Below the pieces are notes generated by a model. The model was not told the origin of the DNA. It was given only the letters and a program-made list of their open reading frames with translations, and made no database searches. Below, piece by piece: positions 1 through 11,243 of a stretch of 64,000 nt of DNA; position 1 is the first letter of the stretch, and each line of letters begins with the position of its first letter. Origin of the DNA: Dugong dugon (lineage: Eukaryota > Chordata > Mammalia > Sirenia > Dugongidae). The stretch spans positions 131,672,714-131,736,713 of the forward strand of contig CM057460.1 in the NCBI GenBank assembly GCA_030035585.1. The letters are read 5' to 3'. The translations under genes were made by a program, and so were the position numbers.

Positions 1-63
1 GGTTTGAACCACTCATCTTTCAGTTAACAGCTGAGCACTTCTCCACTGCACCACCAGTGCTTT
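1..63 (-). mobile_element. AfroSINE fragment, head part, cut by window edge
   Basis: Read on the minus strand, the segment matches the 5' part of an AfroSINE: the head near 'ccaccagtgct' and the 'ggttcaaacc' box-B-like block. Only the head half lies in the window. AfroSINEs are short, non-coding, RNA polymerase III-type retroposons found only in Afrotheria. Confidence 0.7.
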
Positions 64-1600
64 AGATGCAATGTAGAAGGGGGTAATCATCTCACTACAG
101 AGGTTCCTAGAACAAAAGGCTTCTCCTGCCTCTTTAGAGATCTGTGGGTCAGGGAGAGGGAAAGGTAAAAGGGCTAGGCGTGACTGAGTCAAAGTGGAGA
201 AAAATGCCTTAGCCAAGCTTCCTGATAAGGAAGCCTCTGAATGGAGGTGCTTGGGCTAGGAATGCAAATATGCATATAAGCCTGATTGGCCCAGGGAACT
301 GAGTCCTTGACTGCAACTCCCTCCAGAAAGCTGCAATGCAATGGCTGTGCACCATATCTGGTGTGAGGAGGGCAGCATCCCCCTGTGAGACCCACCAGGC
401 AAAGCCATACAATTGCCTAAGGTCCAGTCTGAAAGATTATACATAGGATTTTGGCCTGGCGTTAGACTCTTCATTAGCAAATATTGAATGCTGAATGAAT
501 GACAATAGCTAGATTCTTACTAATTGCTACAAAGGAAGAGAGGGGGGAAAAATAATAAAAGGGGATATGGACTTCCACAATGATCAAATTGCTTCATACT
601 TTTTTCTTAAAATCATCCTGAATGAATTTTATTAGAGCCAGTTGAGATGTTTGAATTAGCCCAACGAAAAATAAAATGAGTCAGTGCAAAACAGTACTAC
701 CAGCTAAGAAGTGAAATTCTATAAAAGATTGTTAATCTAAATTCTGATATTTTCTTCCATATAATCGAGACTAATGAAGATGAATCATTTAAACCAATGT
801 TGCCCTAAGGGAAGAATTCCAACCAGAATAATGTGCCTTAGAGTCATTATTTCTTTAAAAATACTATTAAAGTGGATGTGATTTTATCTGTCATTATCAT
901 ATCACATTTAAACCATTGTATTTATAATTTATTCTTGCTTGGTAGACATGTTTAATAGATCAATGATGATTGCTTTGAAATAAAAGGAACACTTTTCTTA
1001 GTTTCATCTTCTTCCATAATCTACTATTAGTAAACATGAGACATTTAAACAGATGAAATGTAAAAATGAGTACAAACAGTAATGAAATTGCTTGGTTTAT
1101 AATATCACAGTCAAATATCTAGTTGTTTCAAACATAGCAACACATTAGAATAATCTGATATATCCCAAAAAATTTGTTTGAAGTTTCAAATAGTAGTGAG
1201 TATTTTTGTTAGTGAATTTATATTTTATAAATTTAATTACTTCAGCAAACTTTAGCGAAATGTGCAGTGTTCCAAAAGAATAAGACTTGGTTCTAGTTTT
1301 ATCAACAAACCAGACTATGGCACAGGTAAAATAGCACAATAGTTGGGTGAATTAAACATTAAGGGTAACAATTATGTAGTCATTCCTATGTATGTGGGCC
1401 AAAATATATAAACATATATGTTTCTGAGGGAATATAGCCATTGGGAATGCTCAATAAATGTTAAGCATCAAAAACAGGAACGTCTTAAAATTGTTGAACT
1501 TTTTTTTAAATCTTGGAAATACGTGTAACATTAATATATATTTTGAATATACTGTTATTGTTCTTATGCTAAGTGAAATAATGGTCTGAATATTTGGCTC
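64..1600. other. Unassigned AT-rich sequence, no gene seen
   Basis: No convincing coding frame or recognised repeat. The frames of 64-74 codons at 13-480 overlap one another on the same strand and show no family features. An octamer ATGCAAAT at 262-269 is followed by ATGCATATA; this could be chance. From about 480 to 1600 the sequence is AT-rich without recognisable structure. Confidence 0.5.
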
Positions 1601-1680
1601 CCTATGCAGTACTACTCTGTCCTATAGAATCACTATGAGTAGGAATTGACTAGACGGCAATGGGTTTGGTTTTTTTTTTG
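1601..1680 (+). mobile_element. 5'-truncated AfroSINE tail
   Basis: Contains the AfroSINE 3' half: 'tactactctgtcctataga', then the tail with 'gaattgac' and 'gggtttgg', ending in a T-run. The head is missing. No clear target-site duplication was found. Confidence 0.75.
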
Positions 1681-2314
1681 ATATCGGGAGATATGGGACT
1701 AAATTGGTTTGGTATTATCTTCTCTCAATTTTTCCATATTCTTTCTTTCAATTTGCTTTGAATCAAATGTTATTAATCAGTTATTTTTAGTACTGTGAGA
1801 TTCTTGCCCATTATTACTGAACTGTGGTCAAATATGACAGTCTACTTCAGGTACACAAAGTTTATAATCTATTGAGCTGAATTTCATTCATTTTCTTCTA
1901 TAGTTTTTCTAGATATACACATGGGTTTTACTGATTTGGGTAATTTACTCTTTTATTTCCCCTGCCAAAGAAATAAACTTTTATTCCCATGGATAGAAAT
2001 TTATTAATTGGAGGTTTGTATGGTTTCTGTCAGAGGATAAACAAAGTGATGTATAGTGAACACAAAAATATTTTGTACATTTATACTCTAAAGAGATCTA
2101 AGTTCCATTTGCACCACCTCATCTCTACGCATTGGCCAAATTTTAGGATCTGAGGCCTATTGGGCCCAGACCAGGGCTTCATGTGTTATAATTTTATAAT
2201 ATTTTCCATTTCATCATCCTATTCTGATCCAGGTATTTTCAGTATAACTTGATGTATCCAATGAATTTAACAGCATCAGAACTAAAAATGTGGAGCTTTA
2301 TATTTTGTATCTAC
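1681..2314. other. Unassigned AT-rich sequence
   Basis: No coding frame and no repeat that I recognise. It ends at the target site of the RTE element that follows. Confidence 0.5.
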
Positions 2315-2328
2315 CATTAAACCCACTT

Positions 2329-4406
2329 TGGCTCTCATGGAGCAAGTCCACGAGAGCCAAAAAGTGACCTTGAGTATATCCCAACTAAATTTAGAGACCA
2401 TCTCAAGAATAGACTTGACACATTAAAGACTAATGACCAAAGACCAGACGAGTTGTGGAATGACATCAAGGACATCATACCTGAAGAAAGCAAAAGTTCA
2501 TTAAAAAGAGAGGAAAGAAAGAAAAGAGCAAAATGGATATCAGAAGAGACTCCAAAACTTGCTTTTGAACGTAGAGTAGCTAAAGTGAATGGAAAAAACG
2601 ATGAAGTAAAAGAGTTGAATAGAAGATTTCAAAGGGTGGTTCAAAAAGACAAAGTAAAATATTATGATGAAATGTGCAAAGACCTAGAGTTAGCAAACCA
2701 AAAGGGAAGAACATGCTTGGTATCCTTCAAACTGAAAGAACTGAAGGAAAAATTCAAGTCTTGAGTTGCAATATTGAAGGATTCTACAGGGAAAATATTG
2801 CATGACATGGGAAGCGTCAAAAGAAGGTGAAAGAAGTACACAGAGTCACTATACCAAAAAGAACTGGTAGACATTCACCCATTTCAGGAGGTAGCATATG
2901 ATAAAGAACTGATGGGATTGAAGGAAGAAGTCCAAGCTGCACAGAAAGGAAGGGGATAATCAAGCCTTCAGGAACTGACAGAATACCAATCGAGACATTT
3001 CAACAAATGGATGCAGCGCTAGAGGTGCTCACTCATCTGTGTCAAGAAATTTGGAAGGCAGCTTCCTGGCCATCCGACTGGAAGAGATACATATTTATAC
3101 CCATTCCAAAGAAAGATGATCCAATAGAATGTGGAAATTATCTAACAATATCATTAATATCACACACAAGTAAAAATTTGCTGAAAAATCATTCAAAAGC
3201 AGTTGCAGCAGTACACTGATAGGGAACTGCCAGAAGTTCAACCTGGATTCAGAAGAGGACTTGGAGTGAGGGATATCATTGCTGACGTTAGATAGATCTT
3301 AGCTGAAAGCAGAGAATACCAGAATGATGTTTACCTGTGTTTTACTGACTATGAAATAGCATTCAACTGTGTGGATCATAACAGATGATGGATAACATTG
3401 CAAAGAATGGGAATTCCAGAACACTGAACTGTGCTCACGAGGAATCTGTATGTAGACCAAGAGGCAGTTGTTCCAACAGAACAAGGGGATACTGCGTGGT
3501 TTAAAATCAAGAAAGGTGTGAATCATGGTTGTATCCTTTCACCATACTTATTCAATCTGTATGCTGAGCAAATAATCTGAGAAGCCGGACTATATGAAGA
3601 AGAACATGGCATTAGGATTGGAGGAAGACTCATTAACAACCTGCACTATGGAGATGACACAACTTTGCTTGCTGAAAATGAAGAGGACTTGAAGCACTTA
3701 CTGAAGAAGGAACAAAGACTACAGCCTTCAGTAGGATTGCACCTCAATATAAAGAAAACAAAACTCCTTACAACTGTACTAATAAGCAACATCATGATAA
3801 ATGGAGAAAATACTGAAGTTGTCAAGGATTTCATTTTACTTGGATCCACAGTCAATTCCCATGGAAGCAGCAGCCGAGAAATCAAGTGAGGTATTGCATT
3901 GGGCAAATCTGCTGCAAAAGATCACTTTAAAGTTTTCAAAAGCAAAGATGTCACTTTGAGGACTAAGGTGAGCCTGACCCAAGCCATGGGATTTTCAATT
4001 GCCTGATATGCCTAGGAGAGCTGGACAATGAATAAGGAAGATTGAAGAAAAATTGATGCCTTTGATTTATGGTGTTGGTGAAGAATATTGAATACAGCTT
4101 GGACTGCCGGAAGAACAAACAAATCTTGGAAGAAGTACAACCAGGATGTTCCTTAGAAGTGAGGATGATGAGACTGTGTCTCATTTACTTCGGACATGTT
4201 GTCAGAAGGGGCCAGTCCCTGGAGAAGGACATCATGCTTGGTAAAGCAGAGGGTCAGCGAAAAAGAGGAAGACCCTCAAAGAGATGATTGACACAGTGGC
4301 TGCAACAATGGGCTCAAACATAGCAATGATTGTGAGGATGGTGCAGTGTTTCGTTCTGTTGTCCATAGTATCACTATAAGTTTGATTCGATGGCACCTAA
4401 CAACAA
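2329..4406 (+). mobile_element. RTE-type LINE, 5'-truncated, with target-site duplications
   Basis: A 2.1-kb RTE copy of the type abundant in afrotherian genomes. It carries the linker and reverse-transcriptase part of the single RTE protein, then the 3' end that AfroSINE shares, closing in CAACAAC. It is flanked by a 14-bp duplication, 'cattaaacccactt' at 2315-2328 and 'cattaaaccaactt' at 4407-4420 (13 of 14 identical). The first 13 bases (2329-2341) are an inverted copy of bases just downstream (2347-2359), so the 5' end folds back. Multiple stops and frameshifts make it inactive. Confidence 0.9.
2453..4287 (+). pseudogene. Broken RTE reverse transcriptase reading frame
   Basis: Decayed RTE polyprotein. 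2453-2764 encodes a lysine-rich linker (start MWNDIKDIIPEESK). 3007-3219 encodes the early RT segment with 'SDWKRYIFIPIPKKDD' and 'GNYLTISLI'. The region around 3299-3660 has RT motifs broken by stops. 3665-3889 and 4069-4287 carry the thumb and C-terminal part ('LEEVQPGCSLEVRMMRL', 'GQRKRGRPSKR'). The catalytic tetrad, normally Y-A-D-D, reads Y-G-D-D at 3647-3658: both aspartates are kept but the alanine is replaced. No endonuclease domain is present because of 5' truncation. Confidence 0.85.
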
Positions 4407-4554
4407 CATTAAACCAACTTAGCAAAATTGTCTGGACAGCACTTGAATAAACAAAGCAATATACTCTATATCCTTAAAGTTTCATTTTCAGCACTATATC
4501 TTATCTGTTAAAATACTGGATCACTGAAGTACAGGAAATACATTTGACCAGAGA

Positions 4555-4670
4555 ATAAAGAAACTTGGATCCTATTCTATTTCTGCCACTGAGAGTATAC
4601 ATTGTCTTGGATAAGTCACTTGACTTTTCTGAACCCATGTCTGTATGTATAAAATTAGGTGCTGGAACAA
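4555..4670 (+). mobile_element. MIR-like ancient SINE
   Basis: Shows the MIR core order: 'ttctgccact', then 'ggataagtcacttgac' and 'tgtataaaattaggtgctgg'. MIRs are tRNA-derived SINEs common to all mammals. The copy is diverged and its edges are approximate. Confidence 0.65.
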
Positions 4671-4746
4671 ATGATCTAAAAAAATTATAAATAGAAAATT
4701 ATTCCTTGTTTTTATCCTAGGTCTTTTTCTTCCTACAATTTAAGCT

Positions 4747-4808
4747 TATGTATGTATATATATATATATATACACATATATATACATATATATGTGTATA
4801 TATATGTA
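4747..4808. repeat. TA/TATG-rich microsatellite
   Basis: Alternating purine-pyrimidine run of TA, interrupted by CACATA and GTGTA units. Simple sequence. Confidence 0.9.
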
Positions 4809-5011
4809 TCAGCTGAAATCAAGGAGATCTGTTTTACCATTCTGGTATGTTAGCCTTCCTTATTCATGTAATTCCATTATAAATACTCCATGCATTAATA
4901 AGTGCTTGGATTGCAAAACTGTCCAGCTCACTTGGAATTCTGATGTAGGTGCTAACTGTGACCATGTACAACAAAGTGTTACTCAGTACCTAGTGGTAAA
5001 AACAGCATTAG

Positions 5012-5142
5012 GGCAGGTCTGACCTCCTCTAACTTCACAAGGGGAAAGGAGAATCAAGATTAACAGCCCAGGGCCAATTCCTATGAGGCGGAGATCAGAC
5101 ATGCCTCCTCTCTCCATCATCTTTAACAATCCTGACACCAAC
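5012..5142 (-). mobile_element. Start of internal region of an ERV-like element, with primer-binding-like site
   Basis: On the minus strand, directly after the LTR (ending at 5143), 'ttggtgtcaggattg' (about 5126-5141) resembles a tRNA primer-binding site of an LTR element. About 110 bases of internal sequence follow and then similarity is lost. The left edge is approximate. Confidence 0.45.
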
Positions 5143-5671
5143 TGTCCCTCCCACGGCACTCTCTGCTTCTCTGTTGGGTTTAATAATTCATTGCAATGGC
5201 CACACAGAACTCACAGATAATACTCATGATTATTGGCTTTATTAGGGAAGCAACAGTCACAATTCAGGCTCAGGAACACTCAGGAGGCAGTTCTTCCATC
5301 AGGACAGCCTCCTCCCAGCCGTGCTCACAGGCTTGCCTCTCCCTAGCCCTCAGCCTCTGCCCAAAGGCACTCAGCTCTCTCTCTGCATGGGCCAGGAAGC
5401 CCACCATGTTGTCTCCTGTTGCCAGGTCTCTGCTGCTGGGTCTCTGCTGCCATTTCTCTCTGCCTTCAGTGTTAACAGTTCTCTCTCTCCTGGTTCCAGA
5501 AGCTTCTCAGCACAGAGACCCCAGGTCCAAACGACATGTTGGCTCCTGGCTGTTCTTCCTTGATGGTGGTGAGATCTTCCCTCTTCCACCTCTGGGGTGG
5601 CTCATTTCAAAGCCAGTGGGTTGGCAAAACTGACCAATCCCTTTTTTGGGCCATAATTACCCTATCACACA
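5143..5671 (-). mobile_element. LTR, ERVL/MaLR-like 'family B', minus strand
   Basis: Read on the minus strand it starts TGTGATAGGGTAATT and ends near GGGACA, about 527 bp. It has a polyadenylation signal (AATAAA, seen as 'tttatt' near 5239-5244). A primer-binding-like site sits right after its 3' end. Its middle shares a block with the TGTCATGG LTR family found elsewhere in the window: 'caccaccatcaag', 'cagccaggag', 'tttggacctggggtc', 'gagaagcttct'. A 145-codon frame at 5196-5633 lies in the LTR and has no protein-family features. A second, partly deleted copy begins at about 63,389. Confidence 0.6.
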
Positions 5672-5944
5672 GTCCTGCCCAATCACTTGAGTGGGAGTTA
5701 AAAGACCATGACTAGAAAGGCCACACAAAAGCAATCCATTGTACCGTACTGGTATGTGAAAAGTATTAGCTCGGTGTATGATCCCTATTCTCAACAAGTT
5801 TAAAATTTACAAGCTGGGATAAATAAATGAACAATAATTTATAATATAAATACATCAAATGAATAAGAAACAGTGGTACACGCACAATTCTGTGATCATT
5901 AAGTTATCTACATAGGGTGAAGAATACTTCATGAAGAGGACAGC

Positions 5945-6372
5945 ATTTGATTGTTAGTCTATGCAGTAGATATTGTCCACTGCCCAGTTTCCCTTTCAGA
6001 AGCTATATACTCATTCCTGCCCAGTGGCAGGGTGTGTTTGGTGATAATAACTCCCAGATGAATTCTTCCCCAGTAAATTCCCTAGGCCAAAGGGAGCTTC
6101 TCTGTGCCAAGTTTAGGCCCCCTCTCTGGAAGCAACTCAATGGCAGTGATTACAAAGGTCCAGCTCTTATCCTCATTTGGGACAACTTTGCAAGTTTGAA
6201 TACCTGTGTAATTAACTGAGGCCTCTGTTGCAACTGCATCACAGTTCAAATCTCCCTCTACGCAATCCTGCTTCCCTCACTACCTTGCGGGTGGTTATCC
6301 TGAGAGCATTTCCCAATAAATTACCTGCAAAGCAATCTCCAACTCAGAGTCTGTTTCCTGGAAAACCCCAGC
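5945..6372 (+). mobile_element. Ancient ERVL-like LTR (LTR16-like), plus strand
   Basis: The layout matches old ERVL LTRs: 'ctgcccagtttccctt' near the start, 'ggcctctgttgcaactgca', 'tttcccaataaat' (polyadenylation signal) and 'tcagagtctgtttcctgg' at the end. A primer-binding-like site follows immediately. The exact left edge is uncertain. The subfamily name is from memory. Confidence 0.55.
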
Positions 6373-6725
6373 GGGTGCCAGAAGTGGGTAGACAAAGCAG
6401 TCTCTAAAATAAGATTCTGGAACTGGATTCCCTGCAGTCTGGTTGACAATGAGAATCCATCCCTGGTGGTGGGTGGATTACTGCACTCCCTTTCATGTGT
6501 AATTGTTAAAACTTTCACCAGTAATAAAACTGCTGATGGGATATTAGGGTAAGGGAATGCATTGCTGAGAGCAATCTGAGGCTATTTGAGAAGCTCTGGA
6601 AAGTAATACTTGTAAGAACTATGGAATTGGATGACTATTTTGGTGGTTAAGAAAAGCCTTGGGGAAAGATGGTGAAAGACTGAATGAAGAATTAGTTGCT
6701 AGAGATTAGAAGTTTTAGAAGTTAT
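6373..6725 (+). mobile_element. ERVL-like internal fragment next to the LTR
   Basis: Begins 'gggtgccagaagtgggtaga' (6372-6391), an ERVL-type primer-binding site. It continues with decayed leader sequence such as 'gagagcaatctgaggctatt' and 'gatggtgaaagactgaatga'. No coding frame survives. The right edge is approximate. Confidence 0.45.
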
Positions 6726-8383
6726 GCTTCCTCACCATTCCCCCCTTCAATCTGGCACAGTGACAAAACCCTTCAGACAATGATAATGTGTCCATACAGT
6801 TCTTCATCCTTCTCGACTTTTTTCATCACTTGGTGATGACACATAGGCACAGGGGCTTTCTTGCAACTTTTATGGGCCAATTGGCCTTATTTTCCAAAGA
6901 AGAGGTTACTAGTTTTCCCCCTTAGGAAATACCACCTAATTCGGGAGGATTTTATGGCCTGTTTGAGATCTGAAATGGCTTAAATCCTTTCCTTCATCCC
7001 TTAATTTGACCCATATTTCATTGCATTTGGCAGTGGCTCTTCCATACATTTATTAAATATAAAGATGTATTTTACATTCTTATTTTTTTTATCCTATTGG
7101 TTTCAAAGAGGAAAGTAAAGGTAGCAATAGCTTTAGATAATTACTTTAAATCAAAAAACATATTATTACTTTTATTAAAGAAATGTTCCCATTGATTGTC
7201 ATTACAAAGTATATAATAGACAATTTTTTTGGAAATTTTACATTTCTTTTTAAAATTCTTTAGAAAAATAATGAAAAATCCTGGTTGCATAGACAGAAAA
7301 ATTTCTCATTGCAGGCTTTGTAAAGAACAGAAATTAATGGAAATGTAAAATTCTTTTTTTACACATTACATCGAGTTTATAATAATATTTTTTTCTTTAA
7401 AGAATCTAATGGATACTTAGACTCAAGTCATATATATTTTCTTAACTAAAAAAACAAAAAAAAGGAAAAAGAATACTATTAGAGAAGAAAAATGGCAGAT
7501 TAAGTTTTAAATAAGCTGCCATCACTGAACACATATATAGGTGATTTTTTTTTTTAAATACAGCTTAACCAGTTGCCAGAAGAAATAAGGAAATGTGTAT
7601 TCTCAGAATAAGTACAATAAGATTTGGCTTTAACTGCTTAGTTTGTTGAGTTAATTTTGCTCTAATTGACTAATGAGTCAAATAAATGTGGTAATGAGGG
7701 AACTTTTTATAAAAAGCAAAGGCTTTGATTCCCTCTCTTGGCATTTTAATGATAATGATGATCTACATCAGAAATGCTTTTTAAAAAATGCTACCCAGTA
7801 GACTGAGGAGTTGCTTCCAGAGAAAGTGAGTTAAACGTGTTGTGGGTTTTCATGGTTGGTCAATTTTAGACATGAAAAGAAGGTTTCAAAGACGTTACAA
7901 TTCAGCTGGATATGATGTCTGGAACAATCTCGTTATTTATCCAATCAGCAAGCAGCTTCATTCATTTCGAGCAGAAGGCAGATCTGATTCATTCATACTG
8001 TACCATCAGTGGGGATTATATTTGATACATGCTAATAAGAATATCTTGATTTTATTTTAAAACATGAGGAAGGAGGTTATGAACATATTTTATATAAAAG
8101 TATAATTCATAGATAATCAATTCATAGGTCATTTAATGTGTTTAAATAACACTTCCATTTAATTTGTTCTTAAATAAATCATACATTTTACTGGCACTTA
8201 CGCTGGAATTATTTTTTCATTTGGAGTTCTCCTTGATAGAAATTCAGTCAATTTTTTTTGTCCTGTACTTATTTTTATCTTCTTAAGAAATTAAGTGGGG
8301 GCCCGTAGAATCTGATTCTATCTTCCATTTAGAAAACCTGTTCTTTCTTCTTCCCACCTCAAGAATGTTACTTAATTCATCCC
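6726..8383. other. Unassigned sequence; possible conserved non-coding segment near 7,600-8,060
   Basis: No recognised repeat. 7,070-7,560 is very AT-rich. 7,600-8,060 is less low-complexity than its surroundings and contains an AP-1-type TGAGTCA (7674-7680), TAATTG/TAATGA homeobox-like cores and a CCAAT box near 7940. A 72-codon frame at 7842-8060 exists but shows no domain. Function is unknown. Confidence 0.35.
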
Positions 8384-8395
8384 AAGTATTAATGC

Positions 8396-8923
8396 TGTTG
8401 TTGTTAGGTGCCATCGAGTCCATTCCAACTCATAGCGACCCTATGAACAACAGCCCAAAACACTGCCTGGTCTTGCACCATCCTCACAATCATTGCTATG
8501 TTTGAGCCCATTTTTGCAGACACTGTGTCACTCCATCTCATCAAGGGTCTTCCTCTTTTTCGCTGATCCGCTACCTTACCAAACATGATGTTCTTATCCA
8601 GGGACTGGTCCCTCCTGATAACAGGTACAAAGTATGTGAGACAAAGTCTCGCCTTCCTCAGTTCTAAGGAGCATTCTGGCTGACTTCTTCAAAGACAGAT
8701 TTATTCCTTCTTCTGGCAATATTCTTCACCAACACCATAATTCAAAGGCATTGATTTTTCTTCAATCTTCCTTATTCATTCATTGTCCAGCTTTCTCATG
8801 CATATGAGGTGATTGAAAACAGTATTCTTGGGTCAGGTATACCTTAGTCCTCAAAGTGACATCTTTGCTTTTTATCACTTTAGAGAGGTCTTTTGCAGCA
8901 GATTTGCCCACTGCAATACTTTC
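8396..8923 (-). mobile_element. RTE LINE, 5'-truncated 3' end
   Basis: Minus-strand RTE 3' end beginning (forward) with TTGTTGTTAGGTGCC and covering the terminal half kilobase of the RT C-terminal part. Flanked by 'aagtattaatgctg' (8384-8397) and 'aaatattaatactg' (8924-8937), a diverged target-site duplication overlapping the repeat tail. Broken by stops. Confidence 0.85.
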
Positions 8924-8937
8924 AAATATTAATACTG

Positions 8938-9628
8938 CTGTTTTAAATCTGAAATCTGCAAGTATGAATTTGCATGTATAAAAATTCTTATTGCATTCAA
9001 ATCCTTATTGTGCACCAGAAATATTTCACTTTCCAAACATGCTTTGAATATACAGAACGGTTATTCCCAAGAATACTTCATTTAGAAAAGTCAAGGTGAC
9101 CCCTGAGGAATTTCCTTATAGCTCTTCCTTACAAACCTAAGCATACTCAGAGTGCTCCTATCATTCAGATGACATAGGGGACATTTTATACTAAGAGTAG
9201 GCAGATGTTTTGCTCATTTTTAAATGGTTATTGTTTTGAAGCTTTCATTCCGGAATGCCTATAAAATCCAATAATTGTAGATAATTTTGGAGAAAGATTG
9301 AAATTTGAATTCTGAATTAGGATTTCCAATGTAAATACTAAACTATGTAGATACTAAACTATGATTCAACAGTTTTGTTTGTTGATCGTAAAATATTTTA
9401 CCTATTACACCAATAAGATACTTAGCAAGTTGAATAACACAAGAGTATGCATACAAAGAAAAAATATGTAGAGAGAGAAATAAAACAGTTTCAAAGTCAA
9501 ACTCAATTTTCAGCCACAGGAAATCAAGCAAAAATTTAGCCATCTAGAATTTTACTTGAGCCAATTTTCATTGGTGGATTTTATCTTTGACTAATTAGAT
9601 CAAAGAGCTCTATACTATTGAAAACTAG
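8938..9628. other. Unassigned AT-rich sequence
   Basis: No gene or recognised repeat. A short imperfect direct repeat 'atactaaactatg' occurs twice near 9,335-9,362. Confidence 0.45.
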
Positions 9629-10110
9629 TGTCTTAGTCATCTAGTGCTGCTAACAGAAACACCACAAGTGGATGGTTTTAACAAAGAGAAGTTTATTTCC
9701 TCACAGTTAAAGTAGGCTAAAAGTCCAACTTCAGGGCGTCAGCTCCAGGGGAAGGCTTTTCCTCTCTGTCGGCCCTGTTCTCGTCAGTGTTCCCTTGGAC
9801 TAGGAGCTTCTCTGCGCAGGGACCATGGTCCAAAGGATGCGCTCTGCTCCCAGCATTGCTTTCTTGATGGTATGAGGTTCCCCTGTCTCTCTGCTCACTT
9901 CTGTCTTTTATATCTCAAGACATTGCCTCAGCACACAATCCAATCTTGTAGACTGAGTCCTGCTTTACTAACATAACTGCTGCCTATCCTCCCTCATTAA
10001 CATCATAGAGGCAGGATTTACAACATACAGGAAAATCACACAGTACCAGGAATCATGGCCCAGCAAAATTGACACACACTTTTTTGCAGGATATAATTCA
10101 ATCCATGACA
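9629..10110 (-). mobile_element. Solo MaLR-like LTR ('family A')
   Basis: A 482-bp LTR on the minus strand from TGTCATGGATTG (10,110) to GACTAAGACA (9,629). It has the family TATA box region ('gatataaaag') and AATAAA. The flanks are ACTAG and ACCGG, at best a decayed 5-bp duplication. No internal region remains, so it is probably the product of LTR-LTR recombination. Confidence 0.8.
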
Positions 10111-11243
10111 ACCGGTATCTGAATACTTATTTGAAATGAATTGTGAAATACCATTTACCAAAATATCATATTTAGAAAAAATATTTTGACAGTTTTTAGT
10201 TGTTTTTAAGGTGGGGATTGTTTTGAGTGTATGAAATATTTTAATATCTTTAGCAAGAAATTAAAAAGTAATATAGCAATGTATTTTATTTGAATGTGGA
10301 AGGGCAAAGGGAAGGAATTCTTATAAAGAAAATGTACATATTTATATGAATTCATTTATACAATAAAAAATTACAGGCAACAAGAAGCAGATAGCTGATA
10401 ATGTACAGGTTTAGAAACACATGAGATCTGTCAGCTAGGTAGCATGGTGTGTTTGTAGCAGGACTGGGGTGATGCAGCCTAGGGAGGAAGGGACAGTAGG
10501 GGCCTTCCCAACAGTGGGCATAGACTAGGGACTCAGCCTGAACCACAGGGTTTTATCTCCAACTAAGCTGGCAACATCTAGTCATTATCTGGGTGAATGA
10601 CTGAGGCTGGGATTGGGAAGGAAAAAAAATGACGTGTTCCAACTAGTGAGCGGAGGTGACCAAAGAAGAATGCAGATAGATCATTATTAGAAATCCCATG
10701 ATGGCCCCGGATCTGTGATGTGTGCCCAAAGGAGACGGAAACTAAGCATCAAGGCAGAAATTAAGAGTTGACTCCAGTTCCCAGGAATGCACACTTTTAG
10801 TAGTAAGAGAAGCCCCATCCTTAGCTCAATAGAAAGGAACCAGAGAGACTTCTATAACAAGAACAGTGACATGGACATCAAAGAAGACATTCAGTTCTAT
10901 CACTAGTGCATTCCAGAGAACTGCTGTGTGAGCAGGGGCATGGAGCGTTTAAGAGACCTAAACTTAACCGTTCACAGGAGAGTGGGTATAGATTGGGAGT
11001 CCACATGGAGACCACTGTCAGCACCAAGCGGCAATTTACCTGGTCAAAATTGCATGTTAGAGTGCATCCCTGGTAAATTTAAGAGCGTATGTCCAGGACC
11101 ACAATACTGAGTGGGTGAGAAGGATAAGTGCCAGAGCATGTTAAGTACCTATCCCAGTCAGTTAGTGTAGGGTGGAACTGAGCCTTCAGATGGGTGCCTC
11201 AGAATGCAAGGCACTAGAAAGTAAACCCCTAGAGATTAGGTGT
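10111..11243. other. Unassigned sequence between two solo LTRs
   Basis: No coding gene or recognised repeat. The frames at 10352-10546 and 10928-11110 are short and featureless. Confidence 0.45.

Noticed and set aside
4747-4808. Possible origin or matrix-attachment site because of TA richness
   Set aside because: A plain microsatellite explains it.
5196-5633. 145-codon plus-strand frame
   Set aside because: Lies wholly in the family B LTR, antisense to it, with Ser/Leu-rich low-complexity sequence and no domain.
7842-8060. 72-codon frame in non-repeat sequence
   Set aside because: No domain, signal peptide, splice sites or codon pattern; this length is common by chance in AT-rich DNA.
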